From the NCBI GenBank assembly GCA_964595575.1, contig CAZQRA010000001.1, positions 62,001-126,000 of the forward strand: a stretch of DNA of 64,000 nt, read 5' to 3'. Source of the stretch: PALSA-612 sp964595575 (GTDB lineage Bacteria; Actinomycetota; Thermoleophilia; Gaiellales; Gaiellaceae). Below the pieces are notes generated by a model that was not told the origin of the DNA, did no database searches, and saw nothing but the letters and a program-made list of their open reading frames with translations. A program made the translations under genes and the position numbers. Shown here piece after piece: positions 24,434 to 31,087 of this stretch; within the stretch, counting starts at the first letter, position 1; each line of letters begins with the position of its first letter.

Positions 24434-25181
24434 CGACGGGTCCTTCCCCGGCTCCTAGCTCAGCCAGCCCGTGACGCACAGCCTCGGCTGCCATGGCCGC
24501 TGCTTTGCGGGCCGCCTCCTCGAGCGGAAGACCGCGGGCGAGGTAGGCGGTCAGCGCCGCCGAGTGGGTGCAACCGGCGCCGTGGGTCGCTGCTACGGGG
24601 TGGCGCGGGACGGGAATGGGGATATGGCGGCGGCCGTCGTAGAGCCAGTCGATGGGCTCGCCGTGACCCCCCTTGACGATCACCGCCCTGGCTCCCAGCG
24701 CATGGATCCGCTCGGCGAGCTCGCGCTTGGGGGCCGGGCCCCCGGCCAGGGCTTCCGCCTCGTGCTGGTTCGGGGTTACCACGACGGCGAGGGGGAGGAG
24801 GCGCTGGACGAGGCTGTCGACCGCGTCCTCGCGCAGGAGCCGAGCTCCCGTGGCCGACACCATCACCGGGTCGACCACGAGCGGCACCGGATGCTGGGCC
24901 AGGAACTCGGCCACCGTCTCGATGATGGCCCGGGAGAAGAGCATGCCGGTCTTGGCTGCGTCCACCCCGATATCGGAGAAGACAGCCTCGAGCTGCTCCC
25001 GCACGAAGGCGGGGGGAGCCTCGTGCACGCTGGAGACGGCCACGGTGTTCTGAGCGGTGAGGGCGACGATGGCGGTCATGCCGTAGCAGCCGGCGCGGGC
25101 GAAGGCCTTGAGGTCGGCCTGGATCCCGGCCCCGCCTCCCGAGTCGGAGCCGGCGATGGTGAGGCAGCGGGGGACGGTCAC
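24405..25181 (-). CDS. thiD: Hydroxymethylpyrimidine/phosphomethylpyrimidine kinase
   Basis: ThiD carries out two phosphorylations of HMP in thiamine synthesis. The ribokinase-like 258-aa protein shows LTIAGSDSGGGAGIQADLKAF at the N-terminus, YGMTAIVALTAQNT, KTGMLFSRAII, VVDPVMVSATGARLL near residue 110, VTPNQHEAEAL, VIVKGGHG, and the catalytic GAGCTHSAALTAYLARG near residue 212 where Cys has replaced the common T/D combination GTGC. GTG 25181 has a TAGCGT -10 box 6 bases upstream, which leaves no room for a TPP riboswitch. Confidence 0.94.
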   Translation of the reverse strand: MTVPRCLTIAGSDSGGGAGIQADLKAFARAGCYGMTAIVALTAQNTVAVSSVHEAPPAFVREQLEAVFSDIGVDAAKTGMLFSRAIIETVAEFLAQHPVPLVVDPVMVSATGARLLREDAVDSLVQRLLPLAVVVTPNQHEAEALAGGPAPKRELAERIHALGARAVIVKGGHGEPIDWLYDGRRHIPIPVPRHPVAATHGAGCTHSAALTAYLARGLPLEEAARKAAAMAAEAVRHGLAELGAGEGPVDVFHLCQVG

Positions 25182-25187
25182 GCTGCG

Positions 25188-25193
25188 ACGCTA
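25188..25193 (-). promoter_or_regulatory. -10 box of leaderless thiD promoter
   Basis: TAGCGT on the minus strand ends 6 bases before the thiD GTG (25181). The transcript would have no 5' leader. Confidence 0.5.
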
Positions 25194-25229
25194 GCATCGA
25201 GGCACCATCGGCGCACGCGGAGGGAGGAC

Positions 25230-25529
25230 ATGGTGAGCACGCTCTACACGCACACCACCTGGGTGGTCAGGCCGGGACGGGAGGAGGACTTCGTCGAGCG
25301 CTGGAGCGAGTGGATCGACTGGAGCCACCGCCAGGGCCTGCAGACGCCGGCCATGCTCCTGCGGGACGTCGACAACGAGAGGACGTTCGTCAGCCTGGGG
25401 CCTTGGGCCAGCATCGACGCCGTGCGAAGCTGGCGGGCCCTCGAGGGCTACCAGGAGCGGGTGGCCCGCCTCCAGGAGGTGGTGGAGAGCTTCCATCCCC
25501 GCACCCTCCTGGTCGTGGCCGAGCGGTGA
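25230..25529 (+). CDS. Antibiotic biosynthesis monooxygenase (ABM)-like small protein
   Basis: The 99-aa protein looks like a dimeric alpha-beta ABM/ferredoxin-like barrel: YTHTTWVVRPGREEDFVERW, a loop with AMLLRDVDNERTFVSLGPW, then SWRALEGYQERVARLQEVVESFHP. Such proteins include quinol/heme monooxygenases and many of unknown role. No catalytic residue can be assigned. ATG 25230 has an AGGGAGG ribosome site 5 bases upstream, so unlike many neighbours this mRNA has a leader. The helicase gene begins 25 bases after the stop. Confidence 0.75.
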   Translation: MVSTLYTHTTWVVRPGREEDFVERWSEWIDWSHRQGLQTPAMLLRDVDNERTFVSLGPWASIDAVRSWRALEGYQERVARLQEVVESFHPRTLLVVAER

Positions 25530-25554
25530 GCATGGCGAGGACTCTCCCCTCCCC

Positions 25555-27795
25555 GTGACCGTCAGCGCCGCGGAGCTGGCCGACCTTCTCGCCGCCCAAG
25601 AGGCGGTGTACGTCGCCCGGGAGCCGGCCCGGGAAGGCCGCCTCGTCCCTCTTCCCACCGACCTCCACCCGGCCCTCGTCGAGGCGCTGCGACGGCAGGG
25701 CATCGACTCCCTCTACGAGCACCAGGCAGAGACATGGACGGCCGCTTCGGGCGGGGGGCACGTGATCGTCACCACCGGCACGGCCAGCGGCAAGACGCTG
25801 GCGTTCAACGTGCCCGTCCTCGACGCTCTCCTCCGGGATCCCCGAAGCCGCGTCATCTACCTCTACCCGACCAAGGCTTTGGCCCAGGATCAGGCTCGCT
25901 CGCTCTCTGCCCTCGGCCTTCCCCACGTGCGCCTAGGGATCTACGACGGGGACACGCCCCCTGCGAGGCGAAGCCAGGTGCGCCGGTTCGCCAACGCCAT
26001 CCTCTCCAACCCGGACATGCTCCACGTGGGCATCCTCCCCCACCACGACCGCTGGGCCGACGTTCTCCACGCCCTCCGCTACGTGGTCGTCGACGAGGCC
26101 CACGTGTACCGAGGGGTCTTCGGCTCCCACGTGGCCAACATCCTGCGCCGGCTGCGCCGGCTCGCCCGAGCGTACGGGGCCGAGCCCCAGTTCCTGCTCG
26201 CCTCGGCCACGATCGCCAACCCGGGCGAGCTGGCGGCGGCCCTGACGGGGGTGGAGGCGAGGGTCGTCTCCGACGACGCCGCCCCCCGCGCCGAGCGGAC
26301 GATTGTGGTGTGGAACCCGCCGCTCGTAGACGAGGAGCTGGGGACGCGGGCGAGCCCCCTCGGGGAAGCGGCCCGGCTCGTAGCCGAGCTCGTGTCCCGC
26401 GGTCTTCGCACCCTCTGCTTCGCCAAGAGCCGCAAGGCTGCCGAGCTCATCCATCGGTTTGCCCTGGAGCGGCTGGGCCCGGCCTACGAGGGGAAGCTCT
26501 CACCCTACAGGGCCGGCTACACGCCCGAGCAGCGACGCCACATCGAGCGCCGGCTAGTAGCAGGCGAGCTCTTGGCGGTGGCCGCCACCGACGCCCTCGA
26601 GCTGGGGATCGACGTCGGCCTGCTCGACTGCGTCGTCTGCGTGGGCTTCCCGGGAACCATGGCCAGCCTCCGCCAGCAGTGGGGGAGGGCCGGCCGCCGC
26701 GGCCACGGCCTGGCCGTCCTCGTTGCCGGGGCGGACGCCCTCGACCAGTACTTCGCCCGGGAGCCGCAGAGCCTCCTTCGCCGGCAGGTGGAGGCGGCCA
26801 TCCTCGACCCCGCGAACCCCCGCGTCCTCGACGGCCACGTCCTCTGCGCCGCCTACGAGGCGCCGCTCGACGCCGCCGATCGAGAGACGCTGGGGGATGC
26901 CGCCCTCGCTCGAGCGGCGGCCTTGCCCGAGCTTCGGGCTACCTCCAAGGGATACGTCTGGGCAGGGCGCGACTACCCGGCCGCGCGGGTATCGCTGCGC
27001 TCCGCGAGCCCGGACACGGTGGTGGTCGTCGAGGGGGAGACGGGAGCGGTGCTGGGCACGGTGGAGCTGGAGCGCGCCTTCTCCACCCTCCACGAGGGAG
27101 CCGTCTACCTGCACCTGGGGGAGCCCTACCGCGTGGGCAGGCTCGACCTCGCCGCCCGCGCCGCGCTCGTCGAGCCCTTCTCGGCTGACTGGTACACGCA
27201 GACGAAGAAGGAGACCGGGCTCGTGATCGAGGACACGCTGGGCGAGGAGCGGGCGTTGGGGGCCACGGTCTCGTTCGGCCGGGTGTCTGTCACTGAGCAG
27301 GTGGTCGCCTACCAGCGCCGGGGCGTGAGCGACGGGGCGGTGCTCGACCTGGTGCCGCTCGACCTACCGGCGACCACCTTCGAGACGGAGGCGGTGTGGT
27401 TCGTCCCCGGCCACCGGGTCCTGGGCGACCTGGAGGGGATGCCGGCGCTCCTCTCCTCTCTCCACGCGGCCGAGCACGCCATGATCGCTCTCCTGCCCCT
27501 GTGGGCGATGTGCGACCGCTGGGACATCGGCGGGCTCTCCACCAGCCACCACTTTCAGACGGGCCGGCCCACCGTGTTCGTGTACGATGGGCACCCTGGG
27601 GGCGTCGGCATCGCCGAGCGTGGCTACGCGGTGTTCGCCGGCTGGGTGGAGGACACCGCCCGCATGCTCTCCGGCTGCCCCTGCGCCGACGGGTGCCCCT
27701 CGTGCGTGCAGTCGCCGAAGTGCGGCAACCTGAACGAGATGCTGGACAAGGCGGGCGCACTCCGGCTCCTGCGCCGCATGCTCGCCTCGGCCTGA
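25555..27795 (+). CDS. DEAD/DEAH-box helicase with C-terminal four-Cys domain (MrfA/YprA-like)
   Basis: The 746-aa SF2 helicase has an N-terminal HQAETW Q-motif region, Walker A TGTASGKTLAF near residue 78, LYPTKALAQDQ, the DEVH-type box VVDEAHVY, SATIANP, and helicase_C motifs AATDALELGIDVG and QQWGRAGRRG. The DUF1998 region ends with CPCADGCPSCVQSPKCG near the C-terminus, the four-Cys cluster of Bacillus MrfA, a mitomycin-repair helicase. MrfA usually partners with the exonuclease MrfB, which is absent here. GTG 25555 gives a start in agreement with the family. Repair of DNA adducts is the likely role by family analogy. Confidence 0.9.
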   Translation: MTVSAAELADLLAAQEAVYVAREPAREGRLVPLPTDLHPALVEALRRQGIDSLYEHQAETWTAASGGGHVIVTTGTASGKTLAFNVPVLDALLRDPRSRVIYLYPTKALAQDQARSLSALGLPHVRLGIYDGDTPPARRSQVRRFANAILSNPDMLHVGILPHHDRWADVLHALRYVVVDEAHVYRGVFGSHVANILRRLRRLARAYGAEPQFLLASATIANPGELAAALTGVEARVVSDDAAPRAERTIVVWNPPLVDEELGTRASPLGEAARLVAELVSRGLRTLCFAKSRKAAELIHRFALERLGPAYEGKLSPYRAGYTPEQRRHIERRLVAGELLAVAATDALELGIDVGLLDCVVCVGFPGTMASLRQQWGRAGRRGHGLAVLVAGADALDQYFAREPQSLLRRQVEAAILDPANPRVLDGHVLCAAYEAPLDAADRETLGDAALARAAALPELRATSKGYVWAGRDYPAARVSLRSASPDTVVVVEGETGAVLGTVELERAFSTLHEGAVYLHLGEPYRVGRLDLAARAALVEPFSADWYTQTKKETGLVIEDTLGEERALGATVSFGRVSVTEQVVAYQRRGVSDGAVLDLVPLDLPATTFETEAVWFVPGHRVLGDLEGMPALLSSLHAAEHAMIALLPLWAMCDRWDIGGLSTSHHFQTGRPTVFVYDGHPGGVGIAERGYAVFAGWVEDTARMLSGCPCADGCPSCVQSPKCGNLNEMLDKAGALRLLRRMLASA

Positions 27796-27829
27796 GCGCC
27801 CTCGCTCGGCTGCTTTCACGGGGACGGTT

Positions 27830-27871
27830 GGGGGCGATCCCGAGCGCGGAGCGCAGCTTGGGACCGCCCCC
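27830..27871. terminator. Long-loop GC hairpin after the helicase gene
   Basis: GGGGGCGATCCC (27830-27841) pairs with GGGACCGCCCCC (27860-27871) with one mismatch, around an 18-base loop that itself contains GCGC repeats. It lies between two converging genes and probably ends one or both transcripts. Confidence 0.5.
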
Positions 27872-27880
27872 GGCACCCGA

Positions 27881-28312
27881 TCAGAAGCGGTTCGGGAACT
27901 GGCGGATGATGCCCTCGCTAAGCGCGTCCGCCATCTCCAAGATCTGGCGGTGGACGGCGTCGTAGGCGGCGATGTCGGCGGTCCACCTGCCCTGGAGCCG
28001 CGCCGCCGCCTCCCTCGTCGTCAGGGCGAGATGCATGTGCATCATCGACCGCACGGCAGGCAGAGGCCAGTAGCGAGGATTCGCCTTGGCGAGGAACGAG
28101 GCGATCGCGTCGGCGTTGGCGTACCAGGTCTTCTGCGCCGCCGCGAGCTTGGCCTTGTCGCCAGCCTTGGCCGCCAGCAGGACCGGCACCGCGCCGAGGA
28201 TGTGCTCCCGCAAAAGCCGCGTTAGCTCCCTGTCCGCCGCGTCCCCGTAGTAGGGCTTGATGACGTTGATGGTCGACTGGCCAACGTACCTTGCTCCCTG
28301 GATCGACGACAT
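27881..28312 (-). CDS. Helical-bundle hypothetical protein, N-terminally truncated
   Basis: From about residue 18 onward the protein (KPYYGDAADRELTRLL, HILGAVPVLLAAKAGD, KTWYANADAIASFLAKANP, HLALTTREAA, EMADALSEGIIRQFPNRF) matches from memory a family of small four-helix proteins of unknown function in soil bacteria. Intact members start with about 45 residues including an LWEEHVxWTR-like helix; these are missing. The first 17 residues here (to STINV) read backwards into the neighbouring gene and are not family-like. The gene is therefore probably a remnant created by a deletion. It has no ribosome site at ATG 28312. Confidence 0.65.
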   Translation of the reverse strand: MSSIQGARYVGQSTINVIKPYYGDAADRELTRLLREHILGAVPVLLAAKAGDKAKLAAAQKTWYANADAIASFLAKANPRYWPLPAVRSMMHMHLALTTREAAARLQGRWTADIAAYDAVHRQILEMADALSEGIIRQFPNRF

Positions 28313-28598
28313 CCTGCCCGGGAGCGCTCAGGAGTTCATGTACTTCGTCGGCGCCGTCGAGATCGTCGCCGGCCTGGTCGTCGCCCTCGCGCCTTGGCTG
28401 GGTGGCTACCTCGTCGCCGCCTGGCTCGCCGGGATCGTCGTCAACCTGCTCACCGCCGACCCTCCGACCGACTACGACATCGCTCTCCGCGACGTGGGCC
28501 TCATGCTCGCCGCTCTCGGTCTCGGTCGTCTTGCCCAAGCCGCTCGCAGCACATCCGCCGTCGAGCCCAGCGCGAAGCCGCTCCGCCGCGCCGCCTGA
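28257..28598 (+). CDS. DoxX-like membrane protein, N-terminally truncated
   Basis: The frame encodes WPTYLAPWIDDILPGSAQEFMYFVGAVEIVAGLVVALAP, two more hydrophobic helices and DIALRDVGLMLAALGLGRLA. This resembles the C-terminal three-quarters of a four-helix DoxX-like protein. Relatives, as I recall them, have a first helix ending just before DWPxYLAPW, and that helix is missing here. The frame begins at 28257 only because TTG/ATG codons happen to exist in the sequence shared with the opposing gene. It overlaps the opposing truncated gene by 56 bases. Both genes look broken at the same place. Confidence 0.6.
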   Translation: MMTLMVDWPTYLAPWIDDILPGSAQEFMYFVGAVEIVAGLVVALAPWLGGYLVAAWLAGIVVNLLTADPPTDYDIALRDVGLMLAALGLGRLAQAARSTSAVEPSAKPLRRAA

Positions 28599-28623
28599 GA
28601 CCCAGCTTCCCTCCCTCCCCCGC

Positions 28624-28653
28624 GTGAGCACCCGGTCGCGACCGGGTGCTCAC
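28624..28653. terminator. Perfect 30-base palindrome, bidirectional terminator
   Basis: GTGAGCACCCGGTCG followed directly by its exact reverse complement gives a 15-base-pair stem that must open a few pairs to form a loop. It sits between two converging genes and overlaps the TGA of the DUF488 gene by its last 4 bases. No T tract follows. Confidence 0.65.
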
Positions 28654-29015
28654 CCCTGGCTGCCGCGGCGGAGCACCTCGGCCAAGACGACCGCGTTGTT
28701 CCGGAGTCGGTCGCGGGCGGCGAACACAAGGGTCAGGCGCCCGCGCCGGGCCAGCTCGCGCAGTCGCTCCAGCGTCTGGGCGTGCTCTGCGAGCTCCTCG
28801 TGGTAGCGGCGGCGGAACTCCGGGAACCGGGCTGGGTCGTGCCCGAACCAGCGCCGCAGCTCGTCGCTGGGAGCGAGCTCGCGGGCCCACTCGTCGATCC
28901 GCGCTTCCTCGCGGACGAGGCCTCTCGGCCACAGGCGATCGACGAGGACGCGGTAGCCGTCGTCCGCCGAGGGCGGCTCGTAGGCGCGCTTGAGGCGAAT
29001 GTCGAGCGGCTCCAC
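28650..29015 (-). CDS. DUF488 family protein
   Basis: The 121-aa protein has the family motifs VLVDRLWPRGL near residue 22, IDEWARELAPSDELRRWFGHDP, FRRRYHEEL, and LVFAARDRLRNNAVVLAEVL near the C-terminus. Members are small cytoplasmic proteins of unknown activity; the conserved WPRG segment and Tyr are thought to form a possible active site. GTG 29015 is chosen because GGAGGTG lies just upstream and the protein matches the family from there. The LOG-like gene ends 29 bases upstream on the same strand, so they are likely co-transcribed. Confidence 0.85.
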   Translation of the reverse strand: MEPLDIRLKRAYEPPSADDGYRVLVDRLWPRGLVREEARIDEWARELAPSDELRRWFGHDPARFPEFRRRYHEELAEHAQTLERLRELARRGRLTLVFAARDRLRNNAVVLAEVLRRGSQG

Positions 29016-29044
29016 CGAGCACCTCCGCTCGCGAGCGCCTCGGG

Positions 29045-29512
29045 CTAGGTCGCAGCCTGCGGGGAAGAGGCAAGTCGGAGCGCCAGCTCGACCGCCTCCT
29101 CGGGCGTCCGTGCCCGGTAGATACCCTCCCCCTCGACCTTCCACCCAGGCTCGAGCACCACCACCGGCCGGCCGAGCACGCGGGCGAGGGCGATCTCCGA
29201 TAGCGTCCCCCAGGCCCCGCCCACGGCGATCACGGCCTCGCCCGAGGCCACCACCGCCAGGTTACGGGCGTGGCCGATACCGGTCACGACGACGTGGTCA
29301 ATCCAGGGGTTGGCCTCTGTTCTCGACTCGCCGGGGAGGATGCCGATGGTCTTCCCTCCTGCTGCCTTCGCCCCTCGGGCCGCCGCTGCCATCACTTGGT
29401 CACGGCCGCCGCAGACCAGGGTCGCTCCCCGCTCGGCCAAGAGCCTCCCCACCGCCTCGGCACGCTCCTCGTGCTCGACGCCGCTGCCGATGACCGCGAC
29501 CTGGAGCGCCAT
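29045..29512 (-). CDS. LOG-like Rossmann protein (TIGR00725 family)
   Basis: The 155-aa protein belongs to the SLOG superfamily: VAVIGSG at the N-terminus, ERGATLVCGGRDQVMAAAARGAKAAGG, TIGILPGE, VVTGIGHARNLAVVASGEAVIAVGGAWGTLSEIALA. The GGxGTxxE motif of cytokinin-activating LOG proteins is present as GGAWGTLSE; it binds the phosphoribosyl group of nucleotides. The actual substrate in bacteria of this type is unknown. The ATG is preceded by TATCAT 9 bases upstream, so its message may be leaderless or nearly so. Confidence 0.85.
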   Translation of the reverse strand: MALQVAVIGSGVEHEERAEAVGRLLAERGATLVCGGRDQVMAAAARGAKAAGGKTIGILPGESRTEANPWIDHVVVTGIGHARNLAVVASGEAVIAVGGAWGTLSEIALARVLGRPVVVLEPGWKVEGEGIYRARTPEEAVELALRLASSPQAAT

Positions 29513-29632
29513 CGCCCGTCGATGATACGCCTCAGCCTAGGTCGACCTCGGGCACGAGCGAGGAGCAAGCTTCCGGCCGCCTCGGGGGAGAGCTCCTCAA
29601 GGTCGAGGGGAGAAAGGCCGATCCTTGGTGGC

Positions 29633-31072
29633 ATGTGGATCGAGGCTCGCCACGAGCTGGCCCTTCGCCTGGCCGTGGCCGGCGGGATCGCGGCCGCCCC
29701 TGCCGTCGTCAACCACTACCTGGGCGGTAATCCGGTCGCCGTCGGAGGCACGGTGCACTTCCTGGCCGTGGGGACGACCGCCCTCGCCGCCGCCGCCTGC
29801 GCGAGCGGGCTCACCGTCGCCGGGGCCGTCCGGCGCGACGCCCGCACCGTGCTCGTGGGGGCCGCGTTCTCGGTCATGGCCTCGCTCCTTGCCCTCCACG
29901 GGCTGGCCACCCCAGGAGTGGTGGTGGGCTACAACGGGGTCACGGCCTTCGCCGGAGGGGCGGCGCTCCCTGCGGGGGCCGCCGTCCTGTCCTTGTCTTC
30001 CCTCCAGTCCTTCCGGGGGCCGGAGCGGGTGCGGGCCCTTCTGTGGATACAAGGGGCGCTCGTCCTCGCCGTGCTCGCTCTCGGCATGGTTGCCCTCCTC
30101 CTGCCCGGCCTCGTCCCCCCGGTCCCCAGGCCCCGGAGCGCCGTCGCCCTTGCGCTGCTTGCCGCTAGCCTCGTGCTCTACGGGCTGCTCGTGCTCCGGG
30201 CGTCTCGCACCTACCTCTTGACCAGGCGGGGAGGTGACCTGGCTGTAGCGGTGGGGCTGGTGTGGCTGGCTACGGCCCTCGTCCCCACCCTCACGCTCCC
30301 CTACTGGAACCTCGGCTGGTGGATGGGCCACGGTCTCGAGCTCGCGGGGATGCTCCTGGTCGGCCTTCCCGTCGCCCTCGACCTGCGCCGGGCTGCGCAG
30401 TCTCGGCCTCTGGTTGGCGATCTGCGGGCGGCCGAGCTGGTGGCGGCCGAGGAGGCGTTCCTCGGCTCCCACGTACGAGCCCTCACCCGGCGGCTGGCCG
30501 AGAAGGACGAGTACACCGACGGACACACGCGCCGGGTGGCCATGCGCGCCGTCCAGGTGGCAGAGGAGCTAAGGATGTCGCCGCTCCGCCTCCGGGAGCT
30601 GGCCATCGGCGGCCTTCTACACGACATCGGCAAGCTGACGGTGCCCGATGCCGTCCTCAAGAAACCTTCGCAGCTGAGCGAGGAGGAGTACGCGCTCATC
30701 CGGCGCCACCCGGACCAGGGCGCGCGGCTGCTGCGAGAGCTGGGCGGCTTCTCGGAAGGGGTGTGCCGACTCGTCCGCGACCACCACGAGCGGCTCGACG
30801 GGAGCGGCTACCCTCGCGGCCTGCGCGCTCCCGATCTTCCTCTGGACGCGCGCGTCCTGGCTGTGTGCGACGTGTACGACGCGCTGCGCTCGCCGCGGGT
30901 CTACCGCGGGGCCTGGACGCACGAGGAGGCCTTGGCGCTGCTCGAGGCGGGCGTCGGCACCCTCTTCGACGAGCGCTGCGTGAGGGCCCTCGAGCGCGTG
31001 CTTGCCCGCGAGCGACCCGGCTGGCAGCCGGACTTGGCCGTGGAGCCATCCCCCGAGCTCGCCTCCGCGTAA
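29633..31072 (+). CDS. Membrane-bound HD-GYP domain protein (c-di-GMP phosphodiesterase)
   Basis: Residues 1 to about 245 form an uncharacterised membrane sensor with about seven hydrophobic helices. The C-terminal half is a complete HD-GYP domain: YTDGHTRRVAMRAVQVAEEL, GGLLHDIGKLTVPDAVL with the HD pair, RRHPDQGARLL, and VRDHHERLDGSGYPRGL with the GYP motif, then DVYDALRSPRVYRG. All usual metal ligands appear intact, so c-di-GMP hydrolysis is likely. The gene reads divergently from the LOG-like gene. ATG 29633 precedes the first membrane helix; an upstream extension of the frame is not protein-like. Confidence 0.88.
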   Translation: MWIEARHELALRLAVAGGIAAAPAVVNHYLGGNPVAVGGTVHFLAVGTTALAAAACASGLTVAGAVRRDARTVLVGAAFSVMASLLALHGLATPGVVVGYNGVTAFAGGAALPAGAAVLSLSSLQSFRGPERVRALLWIQGALVLAVLALGMVALLLPGLVPPVPRPRSAVALALLAASLVLYGLLVLRASRTYLLTRRGGDLAVAVGLVWLATALVPTLTLPYWNLGWWMGHGLELAGMLLVGLPVALDLRRAAQSRPLVGDLRAAELVAAEEAFLGSHVRALTRRLAEKDEYTDGHTRRVAMRAVQVAEELRMSPLRLRELAIGGLLHDIGKLTVPDAVLKKPSQLSEEEYALIRRHPDQGARLLRELGGFSEGVCRLVRDHHERLDGSGYPRGLRAPDLPLDARVLAVCDVYDALRSPRVYRGAWTHEEALALLEAGVGTLFDERCVRALERVLARERPGWQPDLAVEPSPELASA

Positions 31073-31087
31073 GGCCTCGTCCCGGAA

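Noticed and set aside
25182..25229. TPP riboswitch upstream of thiD
   Set aside because: Only 48 bases separate thiD from the neighbouring gene, and the -10 box is 6 bases from the start codon, leaving no leader for a riboswitch.
27830..27871. Possible dispersed repeat or REP-like element
   Set aside because: I found no second clear copy in the window, so I kept it only as a terminator-like hairpin.
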